Shown: positions 1 to 5,799 of the stretch, in pieces
How positions within the stretch are numbered: position 1 is the first letter of the stretch
How the letters are laid out: every line of letters starts with the position of its first letter
Origin: CAYNFP01 sp964492595
Lineage (GTDB): Bacteria > Bacillota_I > Bacilli_A > RF39 > UBA660
Direction of reading: 5' to 3'
Length of the DNA: 23,306 bases
Assembly (NCBI GenBank): GCA_964492595.1
Contig: CAZBKY010000009.1
Span: 1-23,306 of the forward strand
Program-made: the position numbers and the translations under genes
Notes under the pieces: model-generated
Databases searched by the model: none
The model's input: the letters and a program-made list of their open reading frames with translations, nothing else
Told to the model about the DNA's origin: nothing

Positions 1-16
1 CGGGGAATGTAACCCT

Positions 17-53
17 AATTTTAAACAATAAATTTCATAAATTGTTTAAAATT
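17..53. repeat. 13-bp perfect inverted repeat
   Basis: The arms aattttaaacaat (17-29) and attgtttaaaatt (41-53) are perfectly complementary around an 11-base loop. The arms hold only one GC pair each and no clear T-tract follows on either strand, so it could be a weak terminator or an operator. I see no gene in the first 190 bases. Confidence 0.5.
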
Positions 54-194
54 TTCATTCAACCTTTTCAGCTTAATCAAAAAGAAAACTCTATCAATTA
101 AGATAAAGTTTCCAATATTTTCAAATAGAATCATCTATTACTCGCCATCTACAAGCGAAAAACATAAAAAGCACCAAAATCAAGTGAGTACTAT

Positions 195-230
195 AAAAAT
201 TAAAAACATAAGGTTTTCCCTTATATTTTA
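195..230 (-). terminator. Terminator downstream of tRNA-Arg
   Basis: On the minus strand, just past the tRNA 3' end, a hairpin forms between ATAAGG and CCTTAT (plus 208-213 and 219-224), extended by flanking A/T pairs around one mismatch, and followed by a T-rich run. It reads as an intrinsic terminator for the tRNA transcript. Confidence 0.6.
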
Positions 231-240
231 AACATCTAAA

Positions 241-317
241 TGGCGTTCTCGACACGATTCGAACGTGCGACCGACAGCTTAGAAGGCTGTTGCTCTATCC
301 TGCTGAGCTACGAGAAC
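241..317 (-). tRNA. tRNA-Arg (anticodon UCU)
   Basis: The minus strand folds as a complete cloverleaf. The acceptor stem is GTTCTCG/CGAGAAC with discriminator G and a genomically encoded CCA (plus 241-243). The anticodon stem ACAGC/GCTGT encloses the loop CTTCTAA, giving anticodon TCT (plus 281-283), and the T arm carries GTTCGAATC. It decodes AGA/AGG arginine codons, of which AGA is much used in AT-rich genomes. It has its own promoter overlapping the end of gerM and a terminator just downstream. Confidence 0.97.
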
Positions 318-337
318 AACTCCTGAATACATCAAAG

Positions 338-366
338 ATTATACAATAAATATTAAGATTATTCAA
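338..366 (-). promoter_or_regulatory. Promoter of tRNA-Arg
   Basis: On the minus strand TTGAAT (plus 361-366) and TATAAT (plus 338-343) are separated by 17 bases, a near-consensus vegetative promoter. The predicted start lies about 14 bases upstream of the mature tRNA. The -35 box overlaps the gerM stop codon. Confidence 0.7.
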
Positions 367-1306
367 GAGTTTTAGAAGTTGTTGTTATTATTTTATCGCT
401 ACCAACCTGAAAGATCACTTCATTAACATTTAAATTATCCATTAATGACATACTAATAGTATACTCAACTTCTTCTAAAATATTTTTACTTTCACCATCA
501 AAAATTTTATCATTAAATATTAAGATTATGGAATCTTCTACAATTTCATATTTAGTAAGTTCCGCATTAGCATTTAAATAACTGCTTAAATTACTCTGAT
601 ATATTATAGAACTTTTTAGTTCCTCAATTATTACAGTCACTTTGTCTCTTCCATCGTTAGATACTTTAGTGACTGGAGTGTAATATATTTCATCGTTTAT
701 TTCATTAACATAATAAATGATTGTCTTAGTTAATCCACTTAAGGTATCAAATTCATATATTTTATTTATTCCGAAACTTCTATTCAGTAACTCCGGTAAT
801 GCTTTTTTACTGTTAGGTAATTTTAATAATGTCACACTTTCAACTTGTATTTTTACCTTTTCTATTCCATCAAGTTCAGTAAGAGAGAATATTATGGCTT
901 CAATCATATGTTCTTCATCTACCGCTTTAATATCAAGCAATTCCTTTGAAAAATTTATTGTTAAAATTTTGTTATTTATATCTATGTTTAAAACCTTGGT
1001 ATTTATAGGTATTATTGGTCTAAATCCATTTGGTATACTGCTTTCTTTTTCACTGTTTATAGTAAGATATTCAATTTTTTCTCTTATAATACTTTCTAAT
1101 TTTTCCTCTTCTATTGGTAATTTTAACTTTGATACATAATTATATTTATCCATCAAATAAACCCCTTTATAATTTGATTCATCATAATAAGTAATTGTTT
1201 CTTTTAATTTTAATTCATCTTTATTAGTTGGAAAAAAATAAAGTAAAGCTACTATAAGTAAAGCTAAAGTAGTGAGTGTAATTTTTCTTATTGACATCAT
1301 TTTCAT
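359..1306 (-). CDS. gerM: GerM-like protein with two GerMN domains
   Basis: This 315-residue protein has a single N-terminal hydrophobic segment (about residues 8-25) and then two repeats of the GerMN fold, roughly residues 60-165 and 195-310. Each repeat has the usual run: a beta strand (ILTINFSKEL; SIILIFNDKI), an acidic turn, a helix, and a late strand (VKIQVES; VIFQVGS). In B. subtilis GerM is made in the mother cell, acts at the engulfing membranes with the SpoIIIA-SpoIIQ complex and affects germination. B. subtilis GerM is a lipoprotein, but no lipobox cysteine is present here, so this copy is probably anchored by its signal-anchor helix. The ATG at 1306 has a GAGGTG ribosome binding site 8 bases upstream. 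It follows gerE, an association also seen in B. subtilis, with the gerE terminator only about 35 bases before its start. Confidence 0.85.
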   Translation of the reverse strand: MKMMSIRKITLTTLALLIVALLYFFPTNKDELKLKETITYYDESNYKGVYLMDKYNYVSKLKLPIEEEKLESIIREKIEYLTINSEKESSIPNGFRPIIPINTKVLNIDINNKILTINFSKELLDIKAVDEEHMIEAIIFSLTELDGIEKVKIQVESVTLLKLPNSKKALPELLNRSFGINKIYEFDTLSGLTKTIIYYVNEINDEIYYTPVTKVSNDGRDKVTVIIEELKSSIIYQSNLSSYLNANAELTKYEIVEDSIILIFNDKIFDGESKNILEEVEYTISMSLMDNLNVNEVIFQVGSDKIITTTSKTLE

Positions 1307-1340
1307 ATTTTATACACCTCAAGAAATTATATTGTTTATA

Positions 1341-1369
1341 TAAAAAAAAATGACTTAATAAGTCATTTT
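1341..1369 (-). terminator. gerE terminator embedding the stop codon
   Basis: AAAATGACTT (1347-1356) and AAGTCATTTT (1360-1369) form a perfect 10-bp stem with a three-base loop. Read on the minus strand it is followed by nine T residues. The gerE TGA stop lies inside the stem, and gerM starts 35 bases further on. Confidence 0.8.
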
Positions 1370-1572
1370 AAACTAATTTCGCCAAGTTTTAATAGTTCAA
1401 TAACTGCCCCAGCACGTCCTTTACATCCCAGCTTCTGCATAGAATTAGAAATATGATTTCTTACTGTTTTTTCGCTGATATATAATTCATTTGCTATTTC
1501 TTTGGTAGATTTATTTTGAACTAAAAGATTGAAAACTTCTTTTTCTCTTTTTGTTAATATGTTTTTATTCAC
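1363..1572 (-). CDS. gerE: GerE, late mother-cell LuxR-type regulator
   Basis: This small LuxR/FixJ-type DNA-binding protein consists of a helix-turn-helix domain alone, with no receiver domain. The motifs LTKREKEVF, STKEIANELYISEKTVRNH and MQKLGCKGR closely match B. subtilis GerE (74 aa), the last regulator of the mother-cell cascade, which with sigma-K controls coat and late genes. The start is best placed at the GTG at 1572 (69 aa): AAAGGTGAGG ends six bases upstream, whereas an in-frame GTG at 1584 lies inside that ribosome binding site. A sigma-K-like promoter lies upstream at 1621-1647 and a terminator overlaps the 3' end. It is flanked by spoIIIAH and gerM, both sporulation genes, which supports the call. 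It could be another solo LuxR regulator, but length and motifs favour GerE. Confidence 0.92.
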   Translation of the reverse strand: MNKNILTKREKEVFNLLVQNKSTKEIANELYISEKTVRNHISNSMQKLGCKGRAGAVIELLKLGEISLK

Positions 1573-1620
1573 TACTATCCTCACCTTTCATACTTAGTAA
1601 GTTTTTATACTTTTCTAAAA

Positions 1621-1647
1621 TATTTTATGAGGAAATGAATTATAAGT
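1621..1647 (-). promoter_or_regulatory. Candidate sigma-K-like promoter of gerE
   Basis: The minus strand reads AC (plus 1646-1647), then 16 bases, then CATAAAATA (plus 1621-1629). This fits the sigma-K pattern AC-N16-CATANNNTA known from B. subtilis, where gerE is a sigma-K target. The implied transcript start lies about 40 bases before the GTG at 1572. The motif is short and AT-rich, so chance cannot be excluded. Confidence 0.5.
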
Positions 1648-1662
1648 GAGAATTATTGCCTA

Positions 1663-2157
1663 TTAACTCTCAAATTTGACTGTAATGTACATCTTTTTAT
1701 CATATTCTTCCTGAATTGACCTCATTATGTTGTTTGCTAAAGAGGCATTGTGCTCAGTAGAATTTATTACTACTTTAACTTGATCAGAGTTTACTTCAAT
1801 AAAAGATTTTATTTTAAAATTATCCAGTATTTTTTGCTCTAGCTCTTCTTCTTTTCCTTTAGTAAGATTTAATAATTTTAATTCTTCAAAAGCATTGTTT
1901 TTCTCATCTGCACTAGTAGAGGCTGATGTTAATATATCCTGAAGTTCTTTCATAGACATCTCTATTTCTTCATCTCTTTCAACTCTAAGCGCTACAAGTT
2001 TGTCGCTTTCTTCTACATTTACTTCAACTTCTTCGTTAATGGATTTTAATACATCTTTAGTTTTTAACAGTTCATTTGGCATAGTGACATAATATACTCC
2101 TAAAACTAAAATTAGAGTAAGTAATGTTAAAAACCATAGACTTTGTTTATTTATCAC
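1663..2157 (-). CDS. spoIIIAH: SpoIIIAH-like sporulation channel protein
   Basis: The 164-residue protein has one N-terminal transmembrane segment (about 7-26), an acidic coiled-coil linker (about 40-110), and a C-terminal domain with the EscJ/YscJ-like ring-building order (strand, helix, strand: FIEVNSDQVKVVIN ... ASLANNIMRSI ... MYITVKF). In B. subtilis SpoIIIAH in the mother-cell membrane binds forespore SpoIIQ across the septal space to form the feeding-tube channel. The start is GTG at 2157 with GGAGGG 6 bases upstream. In B. subtilis it is the last gene of the eight-gene spoIIIA operon next to efp; here it is alone, with efp about 540 bases upstream on the same strand. A sigma-E-like promoter lies at 2203-2231. 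Confidence 0.85.
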   Translation of the reverse strand: MINKQSLWFLTLLTLILVLGVYYVTMPNELLKTKDVLKSINEEVEVNVEESDKLVALRVERDEEIEMSMKELQDILTSASTSADEKNNAFEELKLLNLTKGKEEELEQKILDNFKIKSFIEVNSDQVKVVINSTEHNASLANNIMRSIQEEYDKKMYITVKFES

Positions 2158-2447
2158 AAATAACCCTCCTTATTTACTAATAAATTATATTAAGCTGTAC
2201 ACATTTTATGAATTAAAATTCAAAATAAGACAAGTTTATATAAAAAAAGAAAAAATGATTAATTTATTAATTAAATATATAATTTTACTGTAGCAGGAAA
2301 ATTTAATTATAACTATAATTTTCAGGGTAAATATCAAATATACTGATTTGAAACTGATTTATAGTTTTGATATATTGATTATCGGACATATTTTAATTGG
2401 CATTAGTGATGTACTCCTTTTCAGTCAAATGTAAAGGAGGTGGTTAG
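2158..2447. other. AT-rich spacer with inverted repeats
   Basis: No convincing gene is visible here. It holds the spoIIIAH leader and promoter, plus AT-rich hairpins: gaaaatt/aattttc (2297-2303, 2317-2323), and a longer-range atatcaaa with tttgatat pair between about 2331 and 2375. I found no remnant of spoIIIAA-AG on either strand. Confidence 0.5.
2203..2231 (-). promoter_or_regulatory. Candidate sigma-E-like promoter of spoIIIAH
   Basis: The minus strand has GTCTTATT (plus 2224-2231), 13 bases, then CATAAAAT (plus 2203-2210). This resembles the B. subtilis sigma-E pattern (KMATATT-like -35, N13-15, CATACAMT-like -10), and the spoIIIA operon is a known sigma-E target. The start would lie about 40 bases before the GTG. 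A vegetative-looking TATAAT (plus 2184-2189) without a good -35 is the alternative. Confidence 0.4.
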
Positions 2448-2525
2448 ATGAAGAAGGAAAGAAATTTCAATGCATTCATTATAATCCTCTTGTTTATATT
2501 AGTATTTATACTGATATTTAAATAA
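2448..2525 (+). CDS. 25-residue single-pass membrane peptide
   Basis: A 25-codon frame starts with ATG at 2448, preceded by a full-strength ribosome binding site AAAGGAGG (2433-2440) at 7-base spacing. The product has a basic head (MKKERNFNA) followed by about 14 strongly hydrophobic residues (FIIILLFILVFILI) and a terminal FK, ending in TAA. It could be a very small tail-anchored membrane peptide. It recalls the hydrophobic tail of YjcZ-type sporulation peptides but is too short for a family call. It lies between efp and spoIIIAH and is antisense to both. A CATATTTTA box (about 2383-2391) upstream resembles a sigma-E/K -10 but lacks a good -35. The evidence for translation is the ribosome binding site and the clean hydrophobicity. 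Confidence 0.6.
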   Translation: MKKERNFNAFIIILLFILVFILIFK

Positions 2526-2526
2526 A

Positions 2527-2567
2527 ATAAAACATCCTAATTGCTTCTATTACGAAACGTTAGGATG
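2527..2567 (-). terminator. Terminator downstream of efp
   Basis: On the minus strand CATCCTAA (plus 2560-2567) pairs with TTAGGATG (plus 2533-2540), followed by TTTTATTTTATTT. It lies about 130 bases past the efp stop. An upstream GTTAGG (plus 2589-2594) can pair with the same CCTAAC arm and would compete with this hairpin. Confidence 0.6.
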
Positions 2568-2695
2568 CAACCCTAATTAAGGAGTATACCTAACTAATCT
2601 AAAATTAGATATGTCCTTTACAAATTAATATTATCATAGTATATGCTATATTTCAATAAAAATAACTACATTTTAAAGTTACAATTGAAATATCT

Positions 2696-3253
2696 TTACG
2701 CTCTTGATGAATATTTTCCATCTCTAGTTGTTATAATAATTTCTTCGCCCTCGCCAATAAATAATGGAACTTTCAAAGTATATCCTGTTTCAATTGTAGC
2801 ATCTTTAAGTGCCCCACTTGTAGTATTTCCTTTGACTGCATTTTCTGTTTTTATAACCTTATATGAAACTTTTTCGGGGATAGAAATACCTATAACACTT
2901 CCTTCATAGATAATTACTTCCACATCCATATTTTCTTTTAAAAAATCTCTTTCTTCAGTTAATTGGGGTTCTGGAAGTTCTAATTGCTCATAAGTGGTGT
3001 TATCCATAAACACATAAGATGATCCATCACTATATAAATATGATAATCCTTTTTTTTCTACCATTGCCTTTTCAATTTTAATACCGGCATTAAATGTAAT
3101 TTCCTGTGTTGAATTTGTTTTTAAATTTTTTAGTTTAGTCCTAACAAACGCACTGCCTTTACCTGGTTTTACATGTTGAAATTCAATTACCTGATAAACA
3201 TTTCCATCATATTTAATGGTCATGCCATTTTTAATATCATTAACATTTATCAT
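2696..3253 (-). CDS. efp: Translation elongation factor P
   Basis: EF-P binds between the ribosomal P and E sites and relieves stalling at polyproline stretches. At 185 residues it is full length, with the KOW-like N-terminal domain and two OB domains. The tip loop HVKPGKGSAFV places the modifiable lysine at residue 32, the position carrying 5-aminopentanol in B. subtilis. The C-terminal signature EVSYKVIKTENAVKG ... ATIETGYTLKVPLFI is typical. It starts five bases after the rpmG stop, so the two are probably translationally coupled; its own ribosome binding site is weak and lies inside the end of rpmG. In B. subtilis efp lies next to the spoIIIA operon, and spoIIIAH is the next minus-strand gene here. 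Confidence 0.97.
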   Translation of the reverse strand: MINVNDIKNGMTIKYDGNVYQVIEFQHVKPGKGSAFVRTKLKNLKTNSTQEITFNAGIKIEKAMVEKKGLSYLYSDGSSYVFMDNTTYEQLELPEPQLTEERDFLKENMDVEVIIYEGSVIGISIPEKVSYKVIKTENAVKGNTTSGALKDATIETGYTLKVPLFIGEGEEIIITTRDGKYSSRA

Positions 3254-3258
3254 AATAA

Positions 3259-3429
3259 TTAACTAACCTTTCTTTCTGCATGTTTTGTAGTTTTGTTGCA
3301 TTTTTTACAGTATTTATTAATTTCAATTTTGCCTTCAGTATTTTTCTTATTTTTGTTTGTTAAATAATTTAATTCTCCACATACGCTGCATTTTAAATTA
3401 ATACTTTCTCTGTTTTCTTTCTTAGCCAT
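3259..3429 (-). CDS. rpmG: 50S ribosomal protein L33
   Basis: A 56-residue protein encoded just upstream of efp. It begins MAKKENRESINLKC, has the pattern ECGELNY-like in L33 (here CSVCGELNYLTNKN), and ends KYCKKCNKTTKHAERKV. The four cysteines at 14, 17, 41 and 44 mark the zinc-binding (C+) form of L33. The ATG at 3429 has an excellent AGGAGGTG site four bases upstream. A promoter with an extended -10 lies at 3458-3466, giving a leader of about 20 bases. The gene order rpmG-efp suggests joint expression of two translation factors. Confidence 0.95.
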   Translation of the reverse strand: MAKKENRESINLKCSVCGELNYLTNKNKKNTEGKIEINKYCKKCNKTTKHAERKVS

Positions 3430-3457
3430 AATACACCTCCTCTTTAATTACATAGAG

Positions 3458-3466
3458 ATTATAACA
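3458..3466 (-). promoter_or_regulatory. Extended -10 promoter of rpmG-efp
   Basis: The minus strand reads TGTTATAAT, a perfect extended -10 (TGN-TATAAT), about 28 bases upstream of the rpmG start. The -35 region (TTTTAA) is poor, as is usual for extended -10 promoters. Confidence 0.6.
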
Positions 3467-3501
3467 TACATTTTTTTATTTTAAAAGCTAAAATTTATGC
3501 T

Positions 3502-5523
3502 TCAGTTATTTATGTTATATTTCTTAAAATATAAATTTGTCACCTCTTTTGCTATTTTTCTATTTACTCTAGACATATAAGATGTTTTTCTATCACTTAC
3601 ATTAGGAGATAGTACAATTATTGAAACTTCAGGATTATCATAGGGCATATAACCACCAAAAGCAGAGCTTGTTGTTTCTGTATCTATCTTGCCATCTCTG
3701 TTCGTATCGATAAAACTCTGAGCAGTACCAGTTTTTCCTGCAGCTTTAAACTTGGGATCAACATTGCTTCTTCCAGTTCCTCCACTTTCCATCACCATTT
3801 TTAAGCCTTCTCGTACCCTTTCCATATATTTATCCTCAATATCAACTTCATTTAATACTTGAACCTTATATTCTTCGGTATCTATTCTTTTTAAAAAATG
3901 AAGAGAATTTCTAGTACCAGAAGTTGCCAAAGTGTTAATATACTGCATTAACTGCATGGGAGTATAAGTCTCATATTGCCCTATAGGATAATCAAGTAAA
4001 GCATTATTATAATCATCATTTCCGATATAACCCACTGTTTCATTAGAAATATCCAATCCCGTTTTAACTCCAAGTCCAAATGAATTAAATACTTCTCTAT
4101 ATTTTTTGAAACCATCCGTTTCTAAATTTAAACCTGAATTATATTTATATTTTCCATTACCGATTTTAATTGCTATTAAAAACTGATAGTAATTTGATGA
4201 ATATTTTAATGCAGTTAAATCATTTACCTTTCCAAGTCTTTTCCATGAGCATTTTGATGGTGTATTTTTTATTTTTATACACCCGTCAGTTACAGTTGTT
4301 CCTATTTTAATTGCTCCATATTTATATCCAACTATATGAGAAGCTCCTTTTACGATAGATCCTGGAGTTATGGCATAATTTGTTAAATCCGTTAAATAAT
4401 CAACCTTGCTTTTATTTTTATTATTTAATACTCCTACCGCAGCTGAGGCTAGTATCTCACCAGTATTAGGATTGCTCATTATAACGAAACTTCTATTATA
4501 ATATTTTGTATTTGCTTCTTTTTTTGCTAAAATTACCTGCTTATGAATAATACTTTCTATATCTTTTTGTAAGTTTATATCAATTGATAATGTAATGTCA
4601 TTGCCAGGTTCTAATTTTTGTGTAATTATTTTTTCTCCCGAAGCTGTTAGAATATATTCTTCATCACTCCCTTTTAAAACACTCTCATATTCTTTTTCTA
4701 AATAACTTATCCCAACTATCTTATCTCTTCTATATCCCATACCAAGATATTCATCTATTTCTTCTGCAGGAATGCTTCCAATACTTCCTAGATAAGCTCT
4801 AAATGTTTCTCCATATGGATATATTCTTTTATAGTTAATACCTACCTCAAATCCATCACTATTATATTTTTTTATAAAAACTGCCTCTTCTTCATTAATA
4901 TTATCCTTTATTAATTTTTTTGAATTTCTATATCCAATATTCATTAAATGAAATATATAGGCTTTCTTTTTATCTTCTTCTGTTAGTTTTTTTATATCAT
5001 CTGAAGTTATAAGCTTTTTTAAATAAGTCTCATATTCTGTTTTTGTTATAGTGCTATCATTATATTTTTTTGTTATATTTATATTAGCTTTAGATGTAAT
5101 ATCAGATTTATTCAAAATATAGTAATAATTTAATAAACTTTGAAGAGATACTTTTTCATAATTTAATTTTAAACCTTCTGATAATTTTGATGCTAACTCT
5201 ATTTCTTCGGAGTCTGTTACATTACTTTTTTTTGTATATGTTATTATATATATTTTTTCATTATCTACTAATACATTTCCATTTCTATCAAATATTTTTC
5301 CCCTTGGCGCAAATTCACTTACATAAGTTTTATTCTGCCTTAAACTTAATTCTTTTATATATTCATTATTACTTATTAAAATTATATCAGTTAATTTATA
5401 CAAAATAAAAGAAAACGATACTATAAGTAATATCAATATAATCTTAAATTTTTTTTTAATTATATTATTTGAAAATTCCAACTTTTTCATATTTATTAGT
5501 ATATACATAATATTAAAAATCAT
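3502..5523 (-). CDS. Class B penicillin-binding protein (transpeptidase)
   Basis: A monofunctional D,D-transpeptidase that cross-links peptidoglycan. In order: one N-terminal transmembrane segment (about 26-50), the PBP dimerisation domain starting APRGKIFDRNG (about 72) with the YLEKEYESVLKG block near 274, and the transpeptidase domain with SIVK at 389-392, SSN at 442-444 and KTGT at 597-600, all active-site motifs intact. No PASTA domains follow, unlike B. subtilis SpoVD and PBP2B. Right after KTGTAQ the loop D606-x-N608-x-D610-G-x-I-D614 resembles an EF-hand/dockerin calcium loop. It could serve elongation, division or spore cortex; the sequence does not decide. The start is uncertain: ATGs at 5523, 5508 and 5490 all lack a ribosome binding site, and 5490 (MKKLEF) gives a more usual N-terminus. 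Confidence 0.9.
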   Translation of the reverse strand: MIFNIMYILINMKKLEFSNNIIKKKFKIILILLIVSFSFILYKLTDIILISNNEYIKELSLRQNKTYVSEFAPRGKIFDRNGNVLVDNEKIYIITYTKKSNVTDSEEIELASKLSEGLKLNYEKVSLQSLLNYYYILNKSDITSKANINITKKYNDSTITKTEYETYLKKLITSDDIKKLTEEDKKKAYIFHLMNIGYRNSKKLIKDNINEEEAVFIKKYNSDGFEVGINYKRIYPYGETFRAYLGSIGSIPAEEIDEYLGMGYRRDKIVGISYLEKEYESVLKGSDEEYILTASGEKIITQKLEPGNDITLSIDINLQKDIESIIHKQVILAKKEANTKYYNRSFVIMSNPNTGEILASAAVGVLNNKNKSKVDYLTDLTNYAITPGSIVKGASHIVGYKYGAIKIGTTVTDGCIKIKNTPSKCSWKRLGKVNDLTALKYSSNYYQFLIAIKIGNGKYKYNSGLNLETDGFKKYREVFNSFGLGVKTGLDISNETVGYIGNDDYNNALLDYPIGQYETYTPMQLMQYINTLATSGTRNSLHFLKRIDTEEYKVQVLNEVDIEDKYMERVREGLKMVMESGGTGRSNVDPKFKAAGKTGTAQSFIDTNRDGKIDTETTSSAFGGYMPYDNPEVSIIVLSPNVSDRKTSYMSRVNRKIAKEVTNLYFKKYNINN

Positions 5524-5544
5524 AAGATATTCTAGGGGGTTTTT

Positions 5545-5799
5545 ATGAATAATGAAATGATAAGGAAATATGCTTCAGAAATTAAAAAAAGTGATATATT
5601 GGAGTTTGTTTCTAAAGAAGGCATTAATATAACTGAAAATGAATTAAGTACTTTATATAATATTATTAAAAATGAATCTGATGAAATATTAAATAATGAT
5701 TTTTACAGTTACATAAAAAAATATAAAGATAAATTTAGTTCTTCTTTATATTCAAAAATAATTGAAAAATATGAGAAATATAAAAAGTTTATAAATTAG
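5545..5799 (+). CDS. DUF2624 (YqfT)-like small protein
   Basis: An 84-residue, charged, probably all-helical cytoplasmic protein with no cysteines. Its pattern (IKKSDILEFVSKEGINIT, then a helix ending in EILNNDF, then a C-terminal lysine-rich helix) resembles the DUF2624 family, whose B. subtilis member YqfT lies beside the endonuclease IV gene nfo (yqfS). Here it also lies beside nfo, but convergent, overlapping the nfo 3' end by 11 bases. The ATG at 5545 follows AGGGGGT at 4-base spacing. It diverges from the penicillin-binding protein gene with only about 20 bases between their first possible starts, so the promoters must overlap coding sequence. Function is unknown. Confidence 0.65.
   Translation: MNNEMIRKYASEIKKSDILEFVSKEGINITENELSTLYNIIKNESDEILNNDFYSYIKKYKDKFSSSLYSKIIEKYEKYKKFIN

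Noticed and set aside
241..317. tRNA-Arg as an integration site for a mobile element
   Set aside because: I looked for a repeat of the tRNA 3' end elsewhere in the window and found none; no integrase gene is present.
717..1139. 140-codon plus-strand frame inside gerM
   Set aside because: Complement of a clear GerMN protein, no ribosome binding site, hydrophobic low-complexity translation typical of antisense to AT-rich coding DNA.
2359..2403. A 14-residue minus-strand frame (MPIKICPIINISKL) behind AAAAGGAG
   Set aside because: Spacing of about ten bases, very short, no recognisable features, and it opposes the better-supported 25-residue peptide.
3470..3500. ATTTTA/TAAAAT hairpin after the penicillin-binding protein gene
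   Set aside because: On the coding strand it is followed by A residues rather than T residues, so it does not look like an intrinsic terminator.
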